This document shows positions 43,448 through 50,445 of a stretch of DNA of 64,000 bases, piece after piece. Made by a program: the position numbers and the translations under genes. A model generated the notes under the pieces. It did no database searches, had not been told where the DNA came from, and saw only the letters and a program-made list of their open reading frames with translations. The DNA is from Prosthecobacter debontii (GTDB lineage: Bacteria > Verrucomicrobiota > Verrucomicrobiia > Verrucomicrobiales > Verrucomicrobiaceae), in the NCBI RefSeq assembly GCF_900167535.1, contig NZ_FUYE01000013.1, positions 1 through 64,000 of the forward strand. Direction: 5' to 3'. Positions within the stretch are counted from its first letter, which is position 1. The number at the start of each line of letters is the position of its first letter.

Positions 43448-44017
43448 ATGACACTTCAATGTAACCGAGACCAACTCATGAAAGGCCTCAAGGCAGCAGC
43501 GGTAGTTGACGCTTTATTGGCCAAAGAGGATTGGCTAAGGAGGTATCACTACGTTCAAGATTTCCAGCCAGGTATTGATCTTGCGACATTCAGCAATGGC
43601 GGCGGGGATGATATGCACATTGTGTTCTCTCAAAGTGGTGTGCTTATCAAAGGCTTTGATCACGAATCCAGTGTCAGCCCCTATTGCAGAGATGATCATT
43701 CGCCGTGGCCCGGCATTTTTGATGGGGTCCCTCCGGAACTCCTTCACCTTCTCGACGATCCCGCCATTCGAAAGGATGACATTACGTTTCTCTTTTGGCT
43801 TCCGTCTTCCGAACGCAAATGGTCCAGAGGGCCCGTGGACTTTCCCGAAGGGGAAAATGATGGGTCTGAGTGGCTTCTTACTTTTCTTCCCACAAGTGCG
43901 GAGAATTACATTGCTGGTGCGAGAGACTATTTCGGGAAGGACTTTCAGAAGATTGATCCTTTGCTCATTGGCCAATACTTTAAGGCCGAACAAAACGCTG
44001 GTGGTAACGGCTCGTAG
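43448..44017 (+). CDS. Soluble protein of unknown function (cassette)
   Basis: The 189-aa protein is rich in acidic residues and aromatic pairs (DMHIVFSQSGVLIKGFDHES, PWPGIFDGVPPELLHLL, DDITFLFWLPSSERKW). No family is recognised. Its last 10 or so codons run into the next attC-like repeat (GCCGAAC at 43985), so the ancestral C-terminus may have been slightly extended. Confidence 0.6.
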   Translation: MTLQCNRDQLMKGLKAAAVVDALLAKEDWLRRYHYVQDFQPGIDLATFSNGGGDDMHIVFSQSGVLIKGFDHESSVSPYCRDDHSPWPGIFDGVPPELLHLLDDPAIRKDDITFLFWLPSSERKWSRGPVDFPEGENDGSEWLLTFLPTSAENYIAGARDYFGKDFQKIDPLLIGQYFKAEQNAGGNGS

Positions 44018-44072
44018 CCGTCGGTCGTGTCAGCAACGTCTTGCTCTTGCGGTCGCCGGATCTCAGACGTCC
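43985..44072 (+). repeat. attC-like site 7
   Basis: GCCGAAC (43985-43991) followed by AAAACGCTGGTGGTAACGG and ...GTCTTGCTCTTGCGG, closely matching sites 2 and 10. The 3' end reads CAGACGTCC, a weaker version of the expected GTTRRRY core. Confidence 0.65.
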
Positions 44073-44078
44073 CAAGAC

Positions 44079-44765
44079 ATGAATATCGCACGCCAGACCT
44101 TCTTTTGGATCTTTCTCTTTCTAGGTGGCGCGTGGATCGTCTCTGCCGTGACCTGCCGGATCAGCCTGCCGGGACCGGAGGCAGTCGGTCGTTTCTCATA
44201 TTCGTTTCGCTACACCCTTGAGTCGTATTTCCATGAAGCTCTGGATGATGAGATGATTGACGTTGTGACGATTGAAGGGAAGGCACCGGGCCGCTTCACG
44301 GTGGACGGCTGGAAAGCACCTCAATATCAGGAGGTGAGCATGAAGTGGATGATGTTCTCCGGTGCCAGCGGAGGTGAGACCGAAGGAGCGTGCTGGCTAG
44401 ATCTGAGCAACAAGCAGATCGTTCATGGGGACGAGCGCCTTCCCCTTGAGCAGAGCACCCTTCGCTCGCTCTTCGGGTTGAAAGCGAAGTCAGAGCCGAG
44501 TGATCTGTTCCTCAATGACCTTCAGGCGAAGCTTGAGGCTGCTGCGTCGGGCACCATGCCCCGTCCACAACATCACACATACTCCTTTGAGGAGCCTCCA
44601 ACACGAGGAAGACTGCAGCACTTCGCACAGGGAGTCTCTGTTCAGTTCCCAGTCTTGGTCTGGGCGGGGATTTGGCTTTTCCTCGTGCTTGCAACCGTTA
44701 TCATTAAGATGGCTCACAAGGCCTGCTATCAACACCCGCCCCGCTCCGAGTTCAATCCGTCATGA
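44079..44765 (+). CDS. Two-helix membrane protein of unknown function (cassette)
   Basis: The 228-aa product has an N-terminal helix (TFFWIFLFLGGAWIVSAV) and a C-terminal helix (FPVLVWAGIWLFLVLATVII), with an extracytoplasmic domain of about 150 aa between them. ATG 44079 is chosen because the longer frame to 43575 overlaps the preceding gene and repeat. No known family. Confidence 0.6.
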   Translation: MNIARQTFFWIFLFLGGAWIVSAVTCRISLPGPEAVGRFSYSFRYTLESYFHEALDDEMIDVVTIEGKAPGRFTVDGWKAPQYQEVSMKWMMFSGASGGETEGACWLDLSNKQIVHGDERLPLEQSTLRSLFGLKAKSEPSDLFLNDLQAKLEAAASGTMPRPQHHTYSFEEPPTRGRLQHFAQGVSVQFPVLVWAGIWLFLVLATVIIKMAHKACYQHPPRSEFNPS

Positions 44766-44774
44766 CCCTTTCAC

Positions 44775-44835
44775 CTTTAACCCAGAAGTCAGAGCGCGCC
44801 CTCGGTTAGGGGTCCTGTGTCCTTTGACGTTAGGT
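44775..44835 (+). repeat. attC-like site 8
   Basis: CTTTAACC (44775-44782) to GTTAGGT (44829-44835), 61 bp, with a short stem AGTCA/TGACG near the ends. The 3' core is a good GTTRRRY match and lies 6 bp from the next ATG. Confidence 0.75.
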
Positions 44836-44841
44836 CAGAAA

Positions 44842-45390
44842 ATGCTTTCCAAGATGACCCAAACGATTCCAGGAATCTTCCTCGGGGAGCCAGTCGCTGA
44901 GACGGAAGAGATTTATCGGACCTCTGATGGCAAGTTTAGGATTCATCTCGGACTGTTCCGAAAGCACGAGGAAGAGATTCTCTGGCTTAAGTTTATCCAC
45001 AAGTCATTCATGACGAACGCATCGTCGGGGATCGGGATCGAGGTCGATTCATTCCAGCATTTTGCAGACTCTTTGGGGGTAGCGATTAGCAGCGAAGCGC
45101 GCGGTGCCGGAACTCCAAGACGACTTCCCATCTTTCCACGGATCGTCCTGGCGATCAACGAGGGGATCTCTCAGTCTGCCTTCCTGGGTGAATACAGATC
45201 CAGAAGAGCGCCGAAAGTGGTGGTTCGATTCTTCTCGTTCAAGAATCGGCGGGCGGGGAAGCGGGTGGTCTTTGAGCACAAGACATCGGGAGATGACACC
45301 TATGAGGTCATGGATGCCGAGGTCTTATCGCTGATCCAGCGCGAGATAGAAATCCGCCAAGGCAGAACAAGCGTCCCTCCTAACGCCTGA
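44842..45390 (+). CDS. Soluble protein of unknown function (cassette)
   Basis: The 182-aa protein starts just after an attC-like core. It has no membrane helix. A basic segment (RSRRAPKVVVRFFSFKNRRAGKRVVFE) is the most notable feature and could bind nucleic acid, but this is a guess. The TAA-containing TCCTAAC of the next repeat overlaps its last codons. Family unknown. Confidence 0.6.
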   Translation: MLSKMTQTIPGIFLGEPVAETEEIYRTSDGKFRIHLGLFRKHEEEILWLKFIHKSFMTNASSGIGIEVDSFQHFADSLGVAISSEARGAGTPRRLPIFPRIVLAINEGISQSAFLGEYRSRRAPKVVVRFFSFKNRRAGKRVVFEHKTSGDDTYEVMDAEVLSLIQREIEIRQGRTSVPPNA

Positions 45391-45488
45391 CCCGCCTCCA
45401 GTTTCAGCCGCCATGACCGCTACAACCTCAACCTCGCGTCCGACGCTGGCTCCCGCTCGTGGGGTTGCTCACATTTTGAACGTTCAAC
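45378..45488 (+). repeat. attC-like site 9
   Basis: TCCTAAC (45378-45384) to GTTCAAC (45482-45488). The 3' half shares CGCGTCCGACGCTGGCTCCC and CGTGGGGTTGCTCACA with site 6, and the 5' half shares CCTAACGCCTGACCCGCC with the site at 47793. Confidence 0.65.
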
Positions 45489-45492
45489 TGAA

Positions 45493-45735
45493 ATGAGTCG
45501 TCTGACAGTAAGTCACTATCTTCATATCTATCGACGCAGAAGGAGCATGGCTGAGCGTGGTTTGACGCATCCTGCGCCGCAAGTTTTTCGCCAGGTCTGT
45601 GCGCTTGTCGAAAGATTAGAGACGTTGAGCCCGGACTCAGAAATTCGCCTCGATCATCTTGATGGGAGAGTCGATTTTATCGAAGTGAGCAGTTCCCAAG
45701 TGGTTGGGACCATCGACTGCCCCGAAAAGGAATGA
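45493..45735 (+). CDS. Small protein of unknown function (cassette)
   Basis: An 80-aa basic-to-acidic protein (MSRLTVSHYLHIYRRRR...). The segment encoding MAERGLTHPAPQ closely matches non-coding DNA at 46815-46850 (AGCATAGCTGAGCGAGGTTTAACGCATCC), so part of this frame may be repeat-derived. Coding status is therefore moderate. Confidence 0.4.
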   Translation: MSRLTVSHYLHIYRRRRSMAERGLTHPAPQVFRQVCALVERLETLSPDSEIRLDHLDGRVDFIEVSSSQVVGTIDCPEKE

Positions 45736-45768
45736 GAGGACACGCTGCGCCGCCTCCTCTTTGTCGGT

Positions 45769-45843
45769 GGGCGAAGGGGGTGGGAAGACGATGGACATCG
45801 ATTGGCCTTTCGACACCGCTTTGGCTCCGCCCCTCCTTCGCCC
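45769..45843. repeat. GGGCGAAGG inverted-repeat element, copy 2
   Basis: GGGCGAAGGGGG (45769-45780) and CCCTCCTTCGCCC (45831-45843) enclose the same loop as copy 1 at 40437-40511. Confidence 0.7.
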
Positions 45844-46231
45844 TCCAAGCTTCGGACGAGACGCAGCTCGTCCCTACCCACGTCGTAGCTAGCGAGTGTG
45901 ACTCGCCTCTTGTCTCGACGCGCGCAGTCGCCCGACCGGGGCGCGTGTAGGCTGAGCGAAGCGAGGCTACTCGCCACTAGTTGCCTACAAGGTCGCACGG
46001 CCAAGGCCCCAGCGATGTTCACGCCCCCCGCCTTTCTCAGTCTTCCTCATCCTAGGAAAGTCAGGTCAGTAGGCTCCACCCTACTCGCGCTCCGGTCCCT
46101 CGGTATGCGTCATCGCTCGAGAGGGTCATGTATTAGGGACTTAATTTCAAATATTTATACTTCCCTCCATCCTTTTTTTAGTCTTGCCTTCAAAAAGGTT
46201 TGGTGAATGCTCCAATATGGGTATTTTGCAC
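45835..46231 (+). repeat. Long direct repeat, copy 1 (upstream of the DUF4430 cassette)
   Basis: About 395 bp that recur at 46844-47240, beginning CCTTCGCCC.CCAAGC.TCGGACGAGACG and running through GCGTGTAGGCTGAGCGAAG, CATCCTAGGAAAGT, CTCGCGCTCCGGTCCCTCGG and the promoter-like module. The two copies bracket one cassette gene. No coding capacity is evident. Confidence 0.8.
46200..46227 (+). promoter_or_regulatory. Promoter-like module 2
   Basis: TTGGTG (46200-46205), 16 bp, TATTTT (46222-46227), about 170 bp upstream of the DUF4430 gene. It forms the end of direct-repeat copy 1. Confidence 0.45.
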
Positions 46232-46395
46232 GCCGTATGAATCGTCTTCCGGCTCATTGATGACCGGGAAACGAACTGATTCATATCCATTCAAAATTAT
46301 ATGGAGGAATAAGAATAACGTTTTAGGAAATTTAAGCCAGTGTCTAGTGCCAGATAAATTTTGTCCGGAGCCAAACCCAAATAGATCAAAATAAA

Positions 46396-46797
46396 ATGAA
46401 CACTGTTACAGTTACAATCATCGGTGGACCAAGCATTGCCGTTCCTTGGATCCAAAACATGAATGCGCAGCAAGCACTGGAAGGAGCATACAATCAAATC
46501 AACAACACAAGCCAATTTACGTTTTCTCTTCAATATTATGGCGCACAATTTGGCTACTTAGTCATGATGATAAATGAAACATATGATTCTTTCATTTCCT
46601 CTGCCGCACCGTTTTTTTACTGGGCATTTTACCTGAACGGAGTGACCTCTCAGACCGGAATTGACCAGACTGTGTTAAACGCAGGGGATACTATTACATT
46701 TGCCTTTGAGACGTATTCCGCCGAGACGCATCAAGCATCCACTTTGGGGATCAAGCACTCTCGCCAAATGGATGCCAGCCAAAAAAGTAATGCCTAA
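46396..46797 (+). CDS. DUF4430-like protein (cassette)
   Basis: The 133-aa product resembles DUF4430 (transcobalamin-like) domains: a beta-rich N-terminus, then FYWAFYLNGVTSQTGIDQ and the LNAGDTITFAFE strand. There is no signal peptide, which is unusual because most DUF4430 proteins are exported. The gene is distinctly more AT-rich than its neighbours. Its TAA stop lies inside GCCTAAC (46792-46798). Long direct repeats flank it on both sides. Confidence 0.65.
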   Translation: MNTVTVTIIGGPSIAVPWIQNMNAQQALEGAYNQINNTSQFTFSLQYYGAQFGYLVMMINETYDSFISSAAPFFYWAFYLNGVTSQTGIDQTVLNAGDTITFAFETYSAETHQASTLGIKHSRQMDASQKSNA

Positions 46798-46843
46798 CAA
46801 GGCAGTGGAGCCAACGAGCATAGCTGAGCGAGGTTTAACGCAT
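46792..46843 (+). repeat. attC-like 5' half (site fused to the long repeat)
   Basis: TGCCTAACAAGGCAGTGGAGC... is a typical attC-like opening directly at the stop codon. No nearby GTTRRRY partner is seen; the sequence runs into direct-repeat copy 2. GTTAGCG at 47247-47253 may be the distant 3' core. Confidence 0.55.
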
Positions 46844-47240
46844 CCTTCGCCCCCCAAGCGTCGGACGAGACGCAGCTCGTGCCTACCCACGTCGTTGCTA
46901 GCGAGTGCGACTCGCTTCTTGTCTCGACTCGCGCAGTCGCCCGACCGGAGCGCGTGTAGGCTGAGCGAAGCGAGGCTACTCACCCCTTGTTGCCTACAAC
47001 GTCGCACGGCCTAGGCCCCAGCGATATTCACGAACACCCCGCCTTTCTCGGTCTTCCCCATCCTAGGAAAGTGAGGCGAGTAGGCTCCGCCATACTCGCG
47101 CTCCGGTCCCTCGGTATGCGTCATCGCTCGACAGAGTCATGCCTCCACCGACTTAATCCCTGAGCCTGAGGGTTCCCTCCATCCTCTTTCTGGGCTCACC
47201 TTCACAAAAGGTTGAGTGAACTTTCAAGGATCGCTATTTT
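46844..47240 (+). repeat. Long direct repeat, copy 2 (downstream of the DUF4430 cassette)
   Basis: Counterpart of 45835-46231 at an offset of about 1,009 bp; the copies differ by scattered substitutions and small indels, so they are not a recent assembly duplicate. Confidence 0.8.
47212..47240 (+). promoter_or_regulatory. Promoter-like module 3
   Basis: TTGAGT (47212-47217), 17 bp, TATTTT (47235-47240), 32 bp upstream of the DUF4240 start codon. It is the closest to its gene of the four modules. Confidence 0.5.
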
Positions 47241-47271
47241 GATACTGTTAGCGGCGAAAATACCCCTGCCT

Positions 47272-47766
47272 ATGACCGAAGATGAATTCTGGAAGCTCAT
47301 TGAAAACAGCCGCAAAGAGTCGGGCGAGTGTGAGGCGCAGGCGGCAGCACTGGCTTGGTTGCTGTCGGCTCAATCAGCACAGGAGATTCAATCGTTCGAT
47401 GACATTTTCGCTGCAAAACGTGCGGAGGCCTACCGCTGGGATCTGTGGGGTGCGGCCTATCTAATCAACGGCGGGTGCTCCGACGACGGCTTCGAGTATT
47501 TCCGCTGTTGGCTCATCGGGCAGGGGCGCGATGTTTTCGAGAATGTCCTGAAGAATCCCGATTCCTTGGCAAATCTGCTGTCGGGTGATGAGGATGATGT
47601 GGAGTGCGAGGATCTTTTGTATGTCGCTGATCGAGCGTATGAGGATCTGATTGGAGATCCATTGCCACCGCGCACGTATTCAGGGCCACTTGAGCCGCAG
47701 GGTTCCGAGTGGGATGAAGATGATTTGACCGAGATGTTCCCGCAGCTAGCTGTCAAATTCTCGTAA
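47272..47766 (+). CDS. DUF4240-domain protein (cassette)
   Basis: The 164-aa protein fits DUF4240: MTEDEFWKLIENSRKESGE at the N-terminus, a central RWDLWGAAYLINGGCSDDGF block, and FRCWLIGQGRDVFENVL. The ATG at 47272 gives the family N-terminus. DUF4240 function is unknown; the family also occurs in polymorphic-toxin and mobile contexts. It is flanked upstream by a GTTAGCG core and promoter-like module 3. Confidence 0.85.
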   Translation: MTEDEFWKLIENSRKESGECEAQAAALAWLLSAQSAQEIQSFDDIFAAKRAEAYRWDLWGAAYLINGGCSDDGFEYFRCWLIGQGRDVFENVLKNPDSLANLLSGDEDDVECEDLLYVADRAYEDLIGDPLPPRTYSGPLEPQGSEWDEDDLTEMFPQLAVKFS

Positions 47767-47792
47767 ACCGCCAAGGCAGAACAAGCCGTCTC

Positions 47793-47899
47793 TCCTAACG
47801 CCTGACCCGCCTCCAGTTTCAGCCGTCATGACCGCTACAACCTCAACCCACAGTCGAAGCCTCGCCCAAGGAAAAGGGGGAGAGGATTTCGACATTCGC
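47793..47899 (+). repeat. attC-like site 10
   Basis: TCCTAAC (47793-47799) to CATTCGC (47893-47899) with the internal stem GTCGAA (47853-47858) / TTCGAC (47888-47893). The 5' part matches site 9 and the 3' part matches site 3, so it looks like a hybrid. Confidence 0.6.
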
Positions 47900-47906
47900 T
47901 GAAGAA

Positions 47907-48341
47907 ATGAAGCCGTTCCCCGAGCTTGAGGCGCTTCTCGAAGATAAGTTCGATGGAATCGTCACCATGGTTTTCGAGCCGCGTGCTTGCGACGGGAAGA
48001 CTTGGGATGTCGTCGATTCGTTCGTCTCAGCGCATGGCTTTAGGCCCCTGCATAATCGCTGGAATCTAATTGATGAGGCAACCGCAATCGCGATGATTTC
48101 TGAGATGCTCCACCGCAGTCTGGCCTACCGCGTGGAAATGATGAGCGAGAAGACTGCGGCGCATTGTGCCGAGGCTTTTCGAGAGCTGTTTGATCGGTTC
48201 TCCATCACCTGCGTGTCCAACGGATACATTAACGCGGACGGCATGGGTTGGACACCAATTACAGATTCGACCTTTGAGATGGCTGTTGCGATTTATGATG
48301 CCAACAATATCGGGATGATCTGCGTGGAAGACGAAGACTAG
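47907..48341 (+). CDS. Soluble protein of unknown function (cassette)
   Basis: A 144-aa acidic protein without membrane helix (GIVTMVFEPRACDGKTWDVV, NGYINADGMGWTPITDSTF). The layout of alternating short strands and helices resembles small immunity-type proteins, but no family can be named. Confidence 0.55.
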   Translation: MKPFPELEALLEDKFDGIVTMVFEPRACDGKTWDVVDSFVSAHGFRPLHNRWNLIDEATAIAMISEMLHRSLAYRVEMMSEKTAAHCAEAFRELFDRFSITCVSNGYINADGMGWTPITDSTFEMAVAIYDANNIGMICVEDED

Positions 48342-48351
48342 CAACACGATA

Positions 48352-48457
48352 AAGCAAACAAGGTGCTACCGTATTCTCACCCCCTTGATTGGACGAGCCT
48401 TCTAGCTCATCCATAACCGCAAACGGATAGGGCAGCACATGGGTTGCTCTGTTAGGC
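48352..48457 (+). repeat. attC-like site 11
   Basis: The region ends with the canonical core GTTAGGC (48451-48457) 10 bp before the next ATG. AGCAAAC near 48353 or CCATAAC (48411-48417) is the candidate 5' core; GGTGCT and AGCACA can pair across it. Confidence 0.65.
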
Positions 48458-48466
48458 GGACTAGAA

Positions 48467-48733
48467 ATGAAAACAACTCGAACCATTTCCCTCCGGGTTT
48501 ACATCACGCTCTGGGGCATCGCTGCTCTGGCTCCATTTTTGCTGTTCTGTTTTTCGCCTCTCGCAGCAGCTATTCTCGGGGTGATAGTTGCGGCATTTTG
48601 GACGATGCTGATGCCGCACAGCTGTATGAACGGAGCTTTTATTTGCTTCCCTCTAAGTTTAGCTCAATTGGGCCTAGGTGCCATGTGGGGAATTCGAATC
48701 TACACCGAAATCAGGAATCTAAACGGAGCCTAA
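48467..48733 (+). CDS. Small membrane protein (cassette)
   Basis: An 88-aa protein with two or three membrane helices (LWGIAALAPFLLFCFSPLAA, AILGVIVAAFWTML, ICFPLSLAQLGLGAMWGI) and a short polar end. The TAA stop sits inside GCCTAAC (48728-48734). No family. Confidence 0.6.
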   Translation: MKTTRTISLRVYITLWGIAALAPFLLFCFSPLAAAILGVIVAAFWTMLMPHSCMNGAFICFPLSLAQLGLGAMWGIRIYTEIRNLNGA

Positions 48734-48944
48734 CCAAGCCATGGGGTGAGATGTCGTCGCCTCAGGCACTTGCAAGGGATGTTCCCCCGCCTGCGAACTG
48801 GTCTGAACAAGTCGCTTGAAGACTTTCACAGGTGGAGGTGTCGAATAACTACCTTGAACACCTCGGAGCGAAGCCACCACCGCCTTAATCCCTGATCCTG
48901 AAATTTACTTGCGTCCTCTTTTTAGTCAGGCCTTCACAAAAGGC

Positions 48945-48972
48945 TTGGTAAAACTTGAGGGATCGATATTTT
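48945..48972 (+). promoter_or_regulatory. Promoter-like module 4
   Basis: TTGGTA (48945-48950), 16 bp, TATTTT (48967-48972), about 125 bp upstream of the next cassette gene. Sequence surrounding it is nearly identical to module 1. Confidence 0.5.
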
Positions 48973-49003
48973 GCTCGGAATTTGGACGGGCTTCGCAGCT
49001 CAT

Positions 49004-49075
49004 TCATAACCCAGAAATAACCGCTGTCTATCGCTCGGATATCGATATTTCAGCACACTCATGACACTGTTCGCT
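49004..49075 (+). repeat. attC-like site 12
   Basis: TCATAAC (49004-49010) to GTTCGCT (49069-49075), 72 bp, with an internal GCTG/CAGC pairing; nearly the same length and layout as site 1. The rest of 48735-49003 holds only the promoter-like module. Confidence 0.7.
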
Positions 49076-49095
49076 CTAGAACCAATCCCTTTGCC

Positions 49096-49542
49096 ATGTC
49101 GAATTCGAAGTTATTCCCTAACGGGGAAATCACCGGACTACGTTTAGAGGCGTTCGGACTCATTCTCGTTCTCGTTGCTGCGATTTGGCAGTGCTTTTTT
49201 ACAGACTGGTTTGCGCGAAATAATCAAGAGTGGATAGCATATACGCAGGAGAGCGTTAACATCTCATCGTTGGCAGCCATCGGAAATCTCGGAGAGGCAC
49301 TGGTGATCGATTCACAGGAACAACGTGCTAAGTGGCGGGACGACATTAAAAGTATCGTCTCTAAAGGCGTTGAGGATACCATTCATGAGCGTGAGAAGAG
49401 GAACGCTCTAAAAAGTCGGCAGGAGCACTCATTTGGAATAGCTCGAGCGATACTGGCATTTGTCGGAGCTGGATTAGTGGTATGCGGGAAGTGCTTTATC
49501 GTCTCCCACAAAGCTTCTATGCTAGCCACAATTCCAGAATGA
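49096..49542 (+). CDS. Two-helix membrane protein of unknown function (cassette)
   Basis: The 148-aa product has an N-terminal helix (FGLILVLVAAIWQCFFTDWF) and a C-terminal helix (IARAILAFVGAGLVVCGKCF). Between them is a charged amphipathic segment of about 70 residues (EQRAKWRDDIKSIVSKGVED) that could be coiled. Family unknown. Confidence 0.6.
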   Translation: MSNSKLFPNGEITGLRLEAFGLILVLVAAIWQCFFTDWFARNNQEWIAYTQESVNISSLAAIGNLGEALVIDSQEQRAKWRDDIKSIVSKGVEDTIHEREKRNALKSRQEHSFGIARAILAFVGAGLVVCGKCFIVSHKASMLATIPE

Positions 49543-49562
49543 TCCAGACCATCGACCATTGA

Positions 49563-49646
49563 GCCGAACAAAGCGCTGGTGGCAACGGCCGTCTGTCGTG
49601 TCAGCAGAGTCTTGCGTTCGCCGTCGTTGCAGCTTAGACGTTAGGT
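49563..49646 (+). repeat. attC-like site 13
   Basis: GCCGAAC (49563-49569) to GTTAGGT (49640-49646), 84 bp, about 20 bp after one stop and 16 bp before the next start. This is one of the best-formed sites in the window. Confidence 0.78.
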
Positions 49647-49661
49647 GAACAAACGAGTCCC

Positions 49662-49976
49662 ATGACAGCACTTCAAACAGCCTGTGCCAAGATACTGAGC
49701 GAGCTGGAATTTGAGAAGCCGCAGGAGCACGCGTTTTATTTGCTCGTTACTGAGAAGGAGCAGACTGCGGTCTTCCGTTCTGGCTGGTTCTTCCCTGTTT
49801 GGTATCTGGCCATTGGTGCCGTTCTCGTGTTGATTGCTTTGCTTGCGGGGATTTTATCTCTTGAGCAGACTGGTAAACTATGTGGCAGTATTAGGGCGAA
49901 CAAAACCAGGGAGCAACGGCTGGTAGCAGTTGGTCGCATGAGCGGAGTCTTGCTCTCGCCTGAGCCAAAAAGATAG
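49662..49976 (+). CDS. Small membrane-anchored protein (cassette)
   Basis: The 104-aa frame has one membrane helix (PVWYLAIGAVLVLIALLAGIL, about 46-66). From about residue 79 the codons overlap the next attC-like repeat (GGCGAAC at 49895), so the last 25 residues may be repeat-derived. Function unknown. Confidence 0.5.
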   Translation: MTALQTACAKILSELEFEKPQEHAFYLLVTEKEQTAVFRSGWFFPVWYLAIGAVLVLIALLAGILSLEQTGKLCGSIRANKTREQRLVAVGRMSGVLLSPEPKR

Positions 49977-49991
49977 GCAGCAACGAACATT
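49895..49991 (+). repeat. attC-like site 14
   Basis: GGCGAAC (49895-49901) followed by the interior shared with sites 2 and 13 (AGCAACGGCTGGTAGCAGTTGG, GAGTCTTGCTCTCGC). The 3' core is unclear (ACATTCC near 49988). Confidence 0.55.
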
Positions 49992-49993
49992 CC

Positions 49994-50260
49994 GTGAGCA
50001 CCAACACACAAGAACGACAGTTTGTTTGTCCCGAGTGCGGCAGCACAGTTGCAGGTGAGCGGCTGTCAGTCTCGCCAGCATCGTCAGACACGACGCCCTG
50101 GAGGAGCGCGTTTTCTCGCACCGTTTGCTCCGCTTGCCGCCGAGTCATTCCGACAGGACTTGCCGAGTGTTGGAAGGGGGAGACCATCGAGGAGGCACGA
50201 GAGATTTGGAGACAGTTGTTTCGGCAGCACAAACTGAGTGGACCGCAGGATGACGCCTAA
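49994..50260 (+). CDS. Small zinc-ribbon protein (cassette)
   Basis: The 88-aa protein has two CxxC pairs (CPEC near 12-15 and CSAC near 46-49), which suggests a zinc-binding fold. It starts with GTG. The C-terminal EEAREIWRQLFRQHK forms a helix. The TAA stop lies inside GCCTAAC (50255-50261), the last attC-like core seen in the array; no downstream partner is found before the metallophosphatase gene. Bases 50262-50445 hold no gene. Confidence 0.6.
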   Translation: MSTNTQERQFVCPECGSTVAGERLSVSPASSDTTPWRSAFSRTVCSACRRVIPTGLAECWKGETIEEAREIWRQLFRQHKLSGPQDDA

Positions 50261-50445
50261 CCATGTGTGAGGCTGTTGATCAAAAGGAGGCAGTTGGGCC
50301 GCTCATCGGCCCGGGTATTTGCTTCGCCACCAGGGGAAGACGGCGGACAAAGTGTCCGCGCTCCTCTCGCGCCAGGTCCGCCCAGCGGCGGAGTGGCGAT
50401 ATGACGATTCAATACACTCTAACCACAGGGCGAAGATGAAAGCGG

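Larger units (their letters stand above)
36336..50261 (+). mobile_element. Integron-like gene-cassette array without visible integrase (CALIN candidate)
   Basis: About twenty short genes, all on the plus strand, alternate with imperfect palindromic repeats that have attC-like ends. The upstream core (GCCTAAC, GCCGAAC, TCCTAAC or TCATAAC) overlaps or follows each stop codon. The downstream core (GTTAGGC, GTTAGGT, GTTCGAC, GTTCGCC and similar) precedes the next start. Most products are unknown, many are membrane proteins, and base composition varies from gene to gene. No tyrosine recombinase gene occurs in the window. The call is by eye and no covariance-model search was run. Confidence 0.75.

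Noticed and set aside
43575-44078. Extended N-terminus of the membrane protein ending at 44765
   Set aside because: The extension overlaps another gene and an attC-like repeat; ATG 44079 starts at a membrane helix.
44500-44841. Extended N-terminus of the protein ending at 45390
   Set aside because: It lies across the preceding gene and an attC-like site; ATG 44842 follows the GTTAGGT core.
36252-50445. Prophage or conjugative element
   Set aside because: No capsid, portal, terminase, relaxase or type IV secretion genes are present; the layout fits cassettes.
50262-50445. Additional cassette after the last GCCTAAC
   Set aside because: No open frame or closing core is seen; the sequence only has short GC-rich inverted repeats.
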